DNA of 52,451 nucleotides from Acidobacteriaceae bacterium (GTDB lineage Bacteria > Acidobacteriota > Terriglobia > Terriglobales > Acidobacteriaceae). The translations under genes and the position numbers were made by a program. Position 1 is the stretch's first letter. Every line of letters begins with the position of its first letter. Below are positions 8,443 through 16,285 of this stretch, in pieces. The DNA lies in assembly GCA_025361625.1 (NCBI GenBank), contig JANYKL010000031.1:1-52451 (forward strand), read 5' to 3'. Under the pieces are notes generated by a model that did no database searches, had not been told where the DNA came from, and was given only the letters and a program-made list of their open reading frames with translations.

Positions 8443-9279
8443 TTATTCCGTATTGCTGATGAACAAAACACCCCGAGAATCGCGCTCGACGTGTACCGGA
8501 TCGTGGAGGGCACTCATAAACGGACTCGTAGCCCCGCCTGCATTGTAGAGGGCTGTAATCCGCCGAACATAGTTTTGAGTTTCCTTGAAATGCGGTACGC
8601 CCGCGCTTCTTGCGACGGCCCCAGACCCAGCGTTGTAAGCCGCCAGGCTTAGTCGGACATCACCCTTATAGGCGTCTAGCAACCTTCGTAGATGCCGCAC
8701 CCCGGCGTCAACATTTTGCGCCGGATCAAAAGGATTGGATACATTGAGCGATCGCGCGGTTGACGGCATCAACTGCATGAGCCCCATTGCACCCTTATGC
8801 GAAACGGCGTTGGGGTTGAAATTCGATTCCACCTTTACTACAGAGCGAACCAGGCTTGGGTCTACGTTGTGCCGGGCAGCCGCCTGTTCAATGGCAGCAT
8901 CCACGTCTTGTTGGGTAAATGGTCGGTTGAGGGCCTGGCGCCTTTCGGCTTTGTCGTCAAGGTAGCTGTTCACTTCGGAGGCTGCGGAACGGGCAGCGCG
9001 AATCGTTGCTCCGCTGGTTGGAACCGGCTTATAGCGATGTTCTTTAGCGCTCCAGTAGACTAGCGTCGACCGGGGACTGGCCGATTGCTTCGCAGCCACC
9101 GCCGAAGTCGGATTCGGTGAACCGCCCTCTTCATTTACATAAATCTTGCGGCCGCCGTCGTCGGTCGAGGTGATTGCGGCATGAGGCGCAACCGTCTCTG
9201 CTGAACAGGTCCGGATCGAGAGGGCGATAACGCCAACTGCGAGAGCTGACAGCAATGCGTATTGCCAACGTTTTCGCAT
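8443..9279 (-). CDS. Secreted lytic transglycosylase (SLT domain)
   Basis: A 278-aa protein with an N-terminal signal or anchor helix (residues 5-22), a spacer of about 100 residues and a C-terminal SLT domain. Catalytic Glu151 lies in VKVESNFNP, followed by the family motifs GLMQLMP and AAYNAGSGAV. It cleaves the MurNAc-GlcNAc bond with anhydro-sugar formation. The ATG at 9279 puts the signal peptide at the very N-terminus; a longer TTG frame from 9363 is less likely. It is the first gene of the minus-strand envelope group, with a good promoter at 9435-9463. Confidence 0.9.
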   Translation of the reverse strand: MRKRWQYALLSALAVGVIALSIRTCSAETVAPHAAITSTDDGGRKIYVNEEGGSPNPTSAVAAKQSASPRSTLVYWSAKEHRYKPVPTSGATIRAARSAASEVNSYLDDKAERRQALNRPFTQQDVDAAIEQAAARHNVDPSLVRSVVKVESNFNPNAVSHKGAMGLMQLMPSTARSLNVSNPFDPAQNVDAGVRHLRRLLDAYKGDVRLSLAAYNAGSGAVARSAGVPHFKETQNYVRRITALYNAGGATSPFMSALHDPVHVERDSRGVLFISNTE

Positions 9280-9721
9280 AGTGGCCCATCGGCCAAAAAC
9301 CCGTTGGCCATAGAAGTGATTGTTTTTCTTTAACGATCTGTGGCTCAATTGCGTTTTCAACAACCGCGAAATCAGCCGTTTCGGCCCCTATTGTCGACGC
9401 TCCGCAGAGCCGGGGCAGGCTCTTCAGATACATAATTATAGGGTCGGCATAAGGCGCAAGCAATGGACCCAGAGGACGTAGCCCCACCGAAGTAATGGTA
9501 GTACGTCACCTAGTAAGTAATCAGGTAAGGAACTGAAATCACCGGTTTTGAGGGCTACAAAAAAAGGTTCCACCCCTAGCAGCCTTCGACCGTGAATCTC
9601 GCCGGTTGCGGAACGGGAACTACGCTAGTCGGCATTAATGTGGACAGAATGAGCGTTTCCGGTCGGTAATCGCACATACGATGCCACTTTTACCGCGATT
9701 TTAGGGTCATCTCACAAGCCG
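9280..9721. other. Intergenic region upstream of the transglycosylase
   Basis: A 442-bp gap between two minus-strand genes. The only feature I can support is the minus-strand promoter at 9435-9463; the rest shows no gene, no clear repeat and no convincing terminator for the phosphorylase gene. Confidence 0.5.
9435..9463 (-). promoter_or_regulatory. Promoter of the transglycosylase-amidase group
   Basis: On the minus strand, TTGCTT (9463-9458), a 17-nt spacer and a perfect -10 TATAAT (9440-9435). Transcription would start near 9428, about 150 nt before the transglycosylase ATG. Confidence 0.6.
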
Positions 9722-12415
9722 TTACATCCGCAGCCGTAGATCGCTTGAGGTCCCACCTGCCGCCGGCACGTAACACTTTGTCGTGTAATCCATCACCATG
9801 CGGTCGGCGTTGAAGCGCCATCCCAAGGTGCGGATGGTACGTTTCATTCGGCGGATCCAGCCGCGCGGCAGCCCATCCCGATCCCGCTGGTAGTAGAGGG
9901 GGATGACCTCGTCGCGCAGCACGCGCATCAGGTCTTCACCATCGCGAGCATCGTGAATATTCATGTCCGAGTGGGTTCTGCCGTTTCCGATGGCGAAACC
10001 GTTCATGCCGTCGTAAGCTTCGGCCCACCATCCATCGAGTACAGAAAGGTTGAGCCCGCCATTTAAAACGACTTTCTGGCCGCTCGTTCCCGAGGCTTCC
10101 AGAGGACGCCGCGGATTGTTCAACCAAACATCGACACCCTGCACAAAGTGACGTCCAACGTTGATGTCGTAGTCTTCGACAAAAACGAAGCGTTCTGAAA
10201 ATTTCGGATCGCGCATGAGCTGGGCAACTTCCTGCAAGACGCGCTTGCCGGGTTCATCGAGGGGGTGCGCCTTGCCGGCAAAAACGAATTGCACTGGCCG
10301 CTTCGGATCATTAACCATGCTGGCGATTTTCTCGATGTCGGTCAAGATCAGGTTGGCGCGTTTGTAGGTTGCAAAGCGTCGCGCGAAGCCGATGGTGAGA
10401 GCGTCGGGGCTGAGCGCGCCCTCAAGTTGCTGCAAGGCTCCTCGAGGCTCTTCACGACGCGCCGCCTGTTTGACGGCACGGCGGCGAACGAAATCGATGA
10501 GCTGCGATTTGAGATTGAAATGCGTCTCCCATAGCTCGCCGTCGTCGACGTCGTCGATGCCTTCCCAAATCTTCGCTTCGCTGCTGTGCTCCTGCCATCC
10601 CGCGCCGAGATGGCGGTCGTAAAGACGAAACATCTGCGGGGCAAGCCATGAAGGAACGTGCACCCCGTTGGTGACGTGTCCGATGGGAACAGCGTCTTCG
10701 GCTTTCCCTTGCGACAAGCCCGTCCACATGGCACGCGAAACTTCGCCATGTAGCGAGGAAACGGCGTTGGCACGACGTGCCATTCGCAATCCAAGCACGG
10801 TCATGCAGAACGATTCCGTCATGCTCTCCGGATTTTCCCTGCCGATGGCCATGAACGCCTGCTTTGAAAGGCCGAGCGACTCGCGTAATGGTCCGAGGTG
10901 CTCTTCAATCAATTCCGCGTCGAAGCGGTCGTGGCCCGCCGGAACAGGGGTGTGCGTAGTGAAAACAACTTCCCGCGAGACTTGAGGAACCGCTTTGTCG
11001 AACGAAACTCCTTCTTCTTCCATTCGTTGGCGAATTGCTTCGAGCACGGCAAAGCCGCTGTGGCCTTCATTCAGATGAAGCACGCCCGGGGTAATTCCCA
11101 TAGCTTTAAGAGCGCGCAACCCACCTACGCCGAGCAGCAACTCCTGGTGAACGCGCACGCGACCATCGCCGCCATAGAGGCGTGAGGTCATATGACGGTC
11201 TTCGGAAGTGTTGCCTTCCACATCAGAATCAAGGAGGAAGAGATCGCAGCGTCCAACTTTTACTCGCCAGACCTTCGCGTAGATCGGTCCGTGGCGCGTA
11301 TCGACTTGTACAACAACGGGACGGCCATTTATTCCAATCGCGGCTTCCATTGGAAGCTGGGTGATATCGGTTTCGAGATATTCCTCGCGCTGCCACCCGT
11401 CACGATCGAGGCGTTGACGGAAGTATCCCTGGCCGTAAAAAAGTCCAACTCCCACGAGCGGAATGCCGAGGTCAGATGCGCTCTTGATGTGATCGCCGGC
11501 TAGAACTCCAAGGCCTCCCGAATAAATCGGTAGCGACTCGTGCAGTCCGAATTCTGCGGAGAAATAAGCTACCGGACGTGGATACAATACGCCCGCATGC
11601 CGTGCCCCCCACGTACGCTCGTGCTCCTGGTACTCGCGCAGCCGGCGATACGCATAGTTAATGCGGCCATGTAGAGCCAGTTCAGTGGCGCGTTCCTCCA
11701 ATTTTGCCAGCGGATATTCATTAAGCAGCGCGACCGGACTGTGGTTGAGTTGGCGCCATCGCAAGGGATCGAGGTCACGAAAAATGCCAGCCGAATCGCG
11801 GTCCCAGCTCCACCACAGGTTGCGAGCCAGTGCCCACAGCCGTTCCTGAACCGGAGCGACAAAGCGATCGAGGGTGCGCGCCTCGCTCACGACCGGGCCA
11901 ACCGCGGTTGCGGCTTCGGCCAGCAGTCGAATTTCATTTTCCGGAAAGATGCGCGGCTGCTTCGTCTGTACTACGAGCACACCTTGTAGCACGCCGCGAT
12001 CGATGATGGGAACTCCGAGAAAGGATTGGTATGCGTCCTCGCCAGCCTCCCTGAAATATTTGAACCGCGGATGCTGGTGGACCTGCTCGACCGACACGGG
12101 ACGGACTTCCTCCGCGACCAGGCCCGCGAGGCCTTCATGCACCCCCATTCGCAGCTTGCCAATACATTCTTTCCGCAGCCCGAGCGTCGCGGCGAGAACC
12201 AGGTTGGCGCGATCCGGCTCGAGCAGGTAGGCGGAGCAAACTTCGGTGCCGAAACGCCGCGCAATTAGCGCGACCACGTTCATCAAAGTTTCTGCAGGTT
12301 TACCGCGCTCCGCAGAGAGGCTGGCCACTTCTTCCCAAGTCAACACGTAGTTGGCATCGAGAGATTGCTGCTCGACCTGACCTAATTCGGCAGGCCGGTC
12401 CAAATTTGTTTCCAT
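9722..12415 (-). CDS. glgP: GAF-alpha-glucan phosphorylase fusion (GT35)
   Basis: An 897-aa cytoplasmic enzyme that releases glucose-1-phosphate from glycogen or maltodextrin. Residues about 40-185 form a GAF domain resembling that of the PTS regulator PtsP. From about 190 comes the DUF3417 N-terminal region typical of the short bacterial/archaeal phosphorylase branch, then the GT35 catalytic fold. The PLP lysine is Lys781 in EASGTSGQK, and the substrate-site motif HLNEGHSGF is present. The GAF domain suggests allosteric control by a small ligand, possibly a nucleotide; that is inference. An SD-like AAGGAAG precedes the ATG, and a weaker promoter may lie at 12500-12526 on the minus strand. 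No other glycogen gene is adjacent. Confidence 0.92.
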   Translation of the reverse strand: METNLDRPAELGQVEQQSLDANYVLTWEEVASLSAERGKPAETLMNVVALIARRFGTEVCSAYLLEPDRANLVLAATLGLRKECIGKLRMGVHEGLAGLVAEEVRPVSVEQVHQHPRFKYFREAGEDAYQSFLGVPIIDRGVLQGVLVVQTKQPRIFPENEIRLLAEAATAVGPVVSEARTLDRFVAPVQERLWALARNLWWSWDRDSAGIFRDLDPLRWRQLNHSPVALLNEYPLAKLEERATELALHGRINYAYRRLREYQEHERTWGARHAGVLYPRPVAYFSAEFGLHESLPIYSGGLGVLAGDHIKSASDLGIPLVGVGLFYGQGYFRQRLDRDGWQREEYLETDITQLPMEAAIGINGRPVVVQVDTRHGPIYAKVWRVKVGRCDLFLLDSDVEGNTSEDRHMTSRLYGGDGRVRVHQELLLGVGGLRALKAMGITPGVLHLNEGHSGFAVLEAIRQRMEEEGVSFDKAVPQVSREVVFTTHTPVPAGHDRFDAELIEEHLGPLRESLGLSKQAFMAIGRENPESMTESFCMTVLGLRMARRANAVSSLHGEVSRAMWTGLSQGKAEDAVPIGHVTNGVHVPSWLAPQMFRLYDRHLGAGWQEHSSEAKIWEGIDDVDDGELWETHFNLKSQLIDFVRRRAVKQAARREEPRGALQQLEGALSPDALTIGFARRFATYKRANLILTDIEKIASMVNDPKRPVQFVFAGKAHPLDEPGKRVLQEVAQLMRDPKFSERFVFVEDYDINVGRHFVQGVDVWLNNPRRPLEASGTSGQKVVLNGGLNLSVLDGWWAEAYDGMNGFAIGNGRTHSDMNIHDARDGEDLMRVLRDEVIPLYYQRDRDGLPRGWIRRMKRTIRTLGWRFNADRMVMDYTTKCYVPAAGGTSSDLRLRM

Positions 12416-12743
12416 CGATTTGCTTCCTTAATAGGCTACGACAATATTCCTATCCGCTATTTGTCCGCCCCGTGGGTCTAAAAGTTGCACGGCTATGTAA
12501 TTGTAGCGGCTATAAAAACCGAACAAGATAACTTCACCATTTTTTTGATTACCCGGGTGCTACCGAGGTGAGACCTTTGCAGGCGAAGGGATACGTCCAT
12601 TTGTCATCATGTTTCGAACTTAATATGCGGGCGGGATGAAGTCCAATCCGAATTGTTTATCGGGTTCATCGGCCAGGTTGGACATTGAAAGCAATGGGGA
12701 GACGGGCGGGTGGCCGTCTCCCCATTTCTAATGTGTCATCAAA
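12416..12743. other. Intergenic region between htrA and the phosphorylase gene
   Basis: The region holds the strong hairpin that closes htrA (12694-12725) and, further on, a possible minus-strand promoter for the phosphorylase: GAACAA/ATTGTA on the plus strand, read as TTGTTC-N15-TACAAT at 12526-12500. That spacing is short, so it is only a weak call. Nothing else is evident. Confidence 0.45.
12694..12725 (-). terminator. Hairpin terminator of htrA
   Basis: A perfect 12-bp stem (12694-12705 with 12714-12725) closes an 8-nt loop only 18 nt past the htrA stop codon. The T-tract after the stem on the minus strand is weak, so it may stall polymerase or protect the 3' end rather than terminate fully. 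Confidence 0.7.
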
Positions 12744-14285
12744 CTATCCTTGTGCCGGATGCAGAACTCGGAAAGTGCTGCCTCCGTTTGACCACACTAG
12801 AACGAGCGCATCCTGGCCCTTCGGAACGTTTGCCAGGGCTTGCGCCACGTCCGATGCCGACTTTGTCAACTTGCGATTGACTTCCATGATGACGTCGCCG
12901 CGTTGCAAGCCGGCGTTGTCGGCAGGGCTTGCCGGCTGGACATCTTCGACCAGCGCTCCGTGGACGGAAGATTGTGCCTGCAGTTCACCGCGAGCATCCG
13001 GCGTCAGTTCGCCGAGGTTCAGTCCCCAACGCGCCTTGCCGTGCTCGCTTCCTGCGACTTCGCTGCCATGCGAGCCGCCAAGTGCTTCGAGCGTCACCGA
13101 AACGTCTTCAGCCTTGCCGTCACGCATTACTTGCAGGTGAATCGCGTCACCGGGTCGTTTCTGTCCGACTACCATCTGGAGTTGTCCGGCGTCGGTTACG
13201 ATATTTCCGTCGAGCTCGGTGATGACGTCTCCAGTGCGCAGTCCCGCTCGCGCTCCGGGTGCATTTGGTTCAACATCGCTCACGAGCGCTCCCTGCGCTT
13301 TGTTCATGTGGAAGAACTTCGCGTTGTCGGGAGTTACGTCGGCGATTTGTACTCCGATGAAGGCGTGGGTAATCTTGCCGTCGCGTATCAACGTGTCGAC
13401 AGTCGGTTCGACAATCTGCGTAGGAATGGCAAAGCCCATCCCAGAGAACGACCCTGACGACGAGATCAGAAAAGTATTGATTCCGATAAGTTCGCCGTGC
13501 GCGTTCACAAGCGCTCCGCCGGAGTTGCCGGGATTGATGGCCGCATCAGTCTGTATGAATTCCCCGGGTTTGTGGCGATCGCTCGGATCGGGGTTTGGGC
13601 GATTCAAAGCGCTGATGATGCCGCGCGTCACCGTGAAGCGGTACCCGTAGGGGTTGCCGAAGGCGAGAACGGTTTGTCCGGGATGCAGACTTGCTGAATT
13701 CCCCCAGGGGACACTCGGCAGGTTATGACCATCGACCTTTATGACGGCAAGGTCAGTCAGCGGATCAGCACCCACGAGCTTTGCCGGCAGCACTTCGCGA
13801 TTGCTCATAGTGACGCGAATGTCTACCGCTCCTTCAATTACGTGATGATTGGTGACAATGTAGCCGTCGGGCGAAATGATCACACCGCTGCCGAGGCCAT
13901 GTTCCATTCGGTTCTGCGGCTGCGAAGGAATATGGAACTGACGTCCGCCAAACGGGCTGTTAGGGCCGAGGAATGGCTGCATATCCGGCATCTCTTCACT
14001 TCCGCGTGTGTTCTGCTGGCCCTCAGACTTCGACGCCACCGTCACATTGACGACTGCGGGCGTGACCCGAGCAGCGAGCGTCTCCATGGCGTGATCGAGA
14101 GTTAGGAGCGCGGCCACACTGTTGTCATCCAAGGGGGCTACGGATGAGGCTGGAGCGGATGCCCTAGCCTGCCCGGTAAAGTTTAGTGTCGTGATCGTTC
14201 CGACGGCTGCCACGGCGAGTACGGCAGCGAATAGCCGGCGGGTTGCCAGGTTTTTAAACTGTTGTAGTCTGCTTTGTATTTGCAT
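12744..14285 (-). CDS. htrA: Do-like periplasmic serine protease/chaperone HtrA
   Basis: A 513-aa envelope quality-control protease that degrades or refolds misfolded secreted proteins. A signal or anchor helix spans about residues 17-37, followed by a trypsin-like domain with catalytic His148 (TNHHV), Asp178 (LTDLAV) and Ser255 (GNSGG), then two PDZ domains (about 300-390 and 415-505). The length suits the DegP/DegQ/MucD class. A strong ribosome site AAGGAG precedes the ATG. An 18-bp dyad matching the one before blaI lies 33 nt upstream of the start and covers a -10-like GATAAT. The gene follows blaR1 directly in the same direction, so BlaI control is likely (inference). Confidence 0.95.
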   Translation of the reverse strand: MQIQSRLQQFKNLATRRLFAAVLAVAAVGTITTLNFTGQARASAPASSVAPLDDNSVAALLTLDHAMETLAARVTPAVVNVTVASKSEGQQNTRGSEEMPDMQPFLGPNSPFGGRQFHIPSQPQNRMEHGLGSGVIISPDGYIVTNHHVIEGAVDIRVTMSNREVLPAKLVGADPLTDLAVIKVDGHNLPSVPWGNSASLHPGQTVLAFGNPYGYRFTVTRGIISALNRPNPDPSDRHKPGEFIQTDAAINPGNSGGALVNAHGELIGINTFLISSSGSFSGMGFAIPTQIVEPTVDTLIRDGKITHAFIGVQIADVTPDNAKFFHMNKAQGALVSDVEPNAPGARAGLRTGDVITELDGNIVTDAGQLQMVVGQKRPGDAIHLQVMRDGKAEDVSVTLEALGGSHGSEVAGSEHGKARWGLNLGELTPDARGELQAQSSVHGALVEDVQPASPADNAGLQRGDVIMEVNRKLTKSASDVAQALANVPKGQDALVLVWSNGGSTFRVLHPAQG

Positions 14286-14317
14286 GGTTCTCCTTTTGGT
14301 AATGCAACTTCTATTTG

Positions 14318-14335
14318 CAACTAATTATCTAGTTG
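14318..14335. promoter_or_regulatory. BlaI-type operator before htrA
   Basis: The dyad CAACTA-N6-TAGTTG has perfect 6-bp arms. It is the same design, arm sequence and spacing as the dyad at 16215-16232 before blaI. Its spacer, read on the minus strand, is GATAAT, a plausible -10 hexamer for htrA, so a bound repressor would block transcription. Confidence 0.7.
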
Positions 14336-14359
14336 TTGTTGCCAAAAAAATTTGCTGAG

Positions 14360-15793
14360 CTAAATCGAGTTTGCCACCGGAATGTTCGACCCCGCTTGGG
14401 CAGCGCTGATCCACATCACACTCCAAACCTTGACGATGACTTGGCCGCTCTCAGGGTCTCCGTTTTGCGCGGTCTCAACAAACATCAGAGTATGAAACTG
14501 GGACGCCACTTTGTGGTTGTTGTTTTCTCGCACCGCCACTAACTGAGCGGCGGTTTCAATGCCAGACATTGATTGGTTTGCCACGATCGCGGGCTCAAGT
14601 GGCCTCGCAATTACCTTTTTCAGAGCGGCTTTCATCGCCGGACGCCGCTCGTTTTTGTTTGTAGAAAATTTTGCCGCAGAAAAATTCAGCTTCGCCGGAA
14701 CGGCTAACTTCTCCATCGACAGCATTGCCGAGGGCACGAGGTGACTTGGCGTTGACGATCGTACCGTTGATAGGTGAACCAGTGATGGGCGTACCCGCGA
14801 CAGAGTGCTATGAGTTGACTGCTGGCCGAAGGCAATGAACTGCGGCGCTGGGGATGAGACTGCCAGGCAGATCACTGAGAACACGCCAACGACACCGACG
14901 GCCGGCGCCCAAACTCTCGTCTGAGCAATCCGATTCTTGTCGAGGATCTGCGCCAGACGCAACGATGCTTCCCGTGCGCGATTCACTGCCGCCTGAGCCA
15001 TCGACCACCCTCGGTGGGCGAAGCTTTTTTCGAGCAGTGAGACGAGGCAGTTCGCGTACCCACGCGGATTGTCTGTCTCGGCCAGAACGGCATCATCACA
15101 AGCCATTTCGCGTTCCGTAGAGAGGCGGTCGTCGAGCCACCACACCGCAGGATGGAAGAAAAAGAGAGCGCGCACGATTTTCTGGATCAGATTTGTCCAG
15201 TCGTCGCCGCGGCGTAGATGGGCGAACTCGTGAAGCAGGATCGCGCTGAGGTCTGCAGGAGGAATTTCCTGAAGCGTCCACTCCGGCAAGATGATCGTTC
15301 GTTTCCCTAAACCGATCGCCGATGGCACTCGCGCCTCATCCGATATAGCGATACGGATCTTCAATCGCGACTGCGATGAAAACGCTTCTACCGTCCTCCG
15401 GACAGAAGGGTGCAATCGGTTCGGGTCGATTACGGTGCACTGTCGCCGTAGAACTTGCATGCGCCAAATGCCCGCAGCTAAACGCACCATTCCTGCTAAT
15501 GCTCCGATTGCCCAAACCGCGAAAATCAGGAGTGCCCAACTTTCGGGGAGGGTGAGCGAGGGACGCAAGGTCGACTGTTCAAAGCCGGCGCTCTTGCCGA
15601 GACCGCTTACTACGGGAAACGCAAATATCCCCACCAGCGCCAGGAACCAGATTACGAATCTCGTGCCTGAATTCTGGCGTAACACTCGAAGTGACAACCA
15701 CGCGAAGAATGCGATGACGAACCCGGCGGGAATGGCGTTGAAAATATGCTCAACCGAAAGGCGCGCCAGCGTTTCTAGAGAAGCAAAGTTCAC
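14360..15793 (-). CDS. BlaR1-type M56 family membrane metallopeptidase
   Basis: A 477-aa membrane protein of the BlaR1/MecR1 peptidase family. Hydrophobic segments lie near residues 20-37, 46-65, 85-105 and 290-310. The zinc motif HEFAH (His188, Glu189, His192) and the downstream EREMACDD with the third ligand sit between helices, on the cytoplasmic side as in BlaR1. When triggered, such proteins cleave the BlaI repressor. The C-terminal outer part (about 165 residues) is Ser/Ala-rich and lacks a penicillin-binding/transpeptidase sensor domain, so the signal is probably not a beta-lactam. The start codon overlaps the blaI stop by 4 nt (ATGA), showing translational coupling. Confidence 0.9.
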   Translation of the reverse strand: MNFASLETLARLSVEHIFNAIPAGFVIAFFAWLSLRVLRQNSGTRFVIWFLALVGIFAFPVVSGLGKSAGFEQSTLRPSLTLPESWALLIFAVWAIGALAGMVRLAAGIWRMQVLRRQCTVIDPNRLHPSVRRTVEAFSSQSRLKIRIAISDEARVPSAIGLGKRTIILPEWTLQEIPPADLSAILLHEFAHLRRGDDWTNLIQKIVRALFFFHPAVWWLDDRLSTEREMACDDAVLAETDNPRGYANCLVSLLEKSFAHRGWSMAQAAVNRAREASLRLAQILDKNRIAQTRVWAPAVGVVGVFSVICLAVSSPAPQFIAFGQQSTHSTLSRVRPSLVHLSTVRSSTPSHLVPSAMLSMEKLAVPAKLNFSAAKFSTNKNERRPAMKAALKKVIARPLEPAIVANQSMSGIETAAQLVAVRENNNHKVASQFHTLMFVETAQNGDPESGQVIVKVWSVMWISAAQAGSNIPVANSI

Positions 15794-16173
15794 TTTGCCT
15801 CCGCGCGATCAAGCATTTGCCGCAGGCGCTTCATCTCGTCGGGATCAAGCCCTTGATCTTCCAAGACGTTCAAAACAAGCTGCTCATGGGAGTCTTTAAA
15901 AAATCGGCTGACCAGATGCCGAATCTCCGAACGCGTCGCCTCTTTCTTCCCGACCAGCGGCGTATACACGTGCGCCCGACCATCTTTTAAGTGCCGCAAG
16001 TATCGTTTTTTCTCCAGAACGCGAATAGTCGTGAGCACCGAATTGTAGGCAAGAGCCGGGGTTTTAGTGATGGCATCAAGCACTTGCTGGACAGTCCCGG
16101 AACCTCTCGCCCACAGAACGTCCATTATCCTGAGTTCGGCTTCAGTCAACGTTCCAGACGGTCTTGGCGGCAC
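15790..16173 (-). CDS. blaI: BlaI/MecI family winged-helix repressor
   Basis: A 128-aa winged-helix repressor. The N-terminal part (LTEAELRIMDVLW, then TVQQVLDAI and YNSVLTTIRVLEKK) is the typical DNA-binding domain with the region cleaved by BlaR1-type proteases; the C-terminus gives dimerisation. The GTG at 16173 is chosen because an AGAGGG ribosome site sits just upstream and the length then fits the family. A longer ATG frame from 16305 would run through the operator. It is the first gene of the blaI-blaR1 operon, autoregulated through the dyad 42 nt upstream. Confidence 0.93.
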   Translation of the reverse strand: MPPRPSGTLTEAELRIMDVLWARGSGTVQQVLDAITKTPALAYNSVLTTIRVLEKKRYLRHLKDGRAHVYTPLVGKKEATRSEIRHLVSRFFKDSHEQLVLNVLEDQGLDPDEMKRLRQMLDRAEAK

Positions 16174-16214
16174 GAGTTCCCTCTTATTTAATAGACGCGG
16201 AAGCTTGCAAAAAG

Positions 16215-16232
16215 TAACTAATTGTTTAGTTG
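16215..16232. promoter_or_regulatory. BlaI autoregulatory operator
   Basis: TAACTA-N6-TAGTTG, the same dyad as before htrA with one arm mismatch. It also contains the fully symmetric core AACTAA-N4-TTAGTT (16216-16231). A 9-bp inverted repeat AGCTTGCAA/TTGCAAGCT (16202-16210 and 16230-16238) flanks and partly overlaps it. Confidence 0.7.
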
Positions 16233-16285
16233 CAAGCTGAATTCGCGGAGTTGCCCCGAGGCCAGAAAACCGGGTTGAGGATGGA

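Noticed and set aside
12744-16173. A beta-lactam resistance operon
   Set aside because: No beta-lactamase or penicillin-binding protein is encoded nearby and the M56 protein lacks a penicillin sensor.
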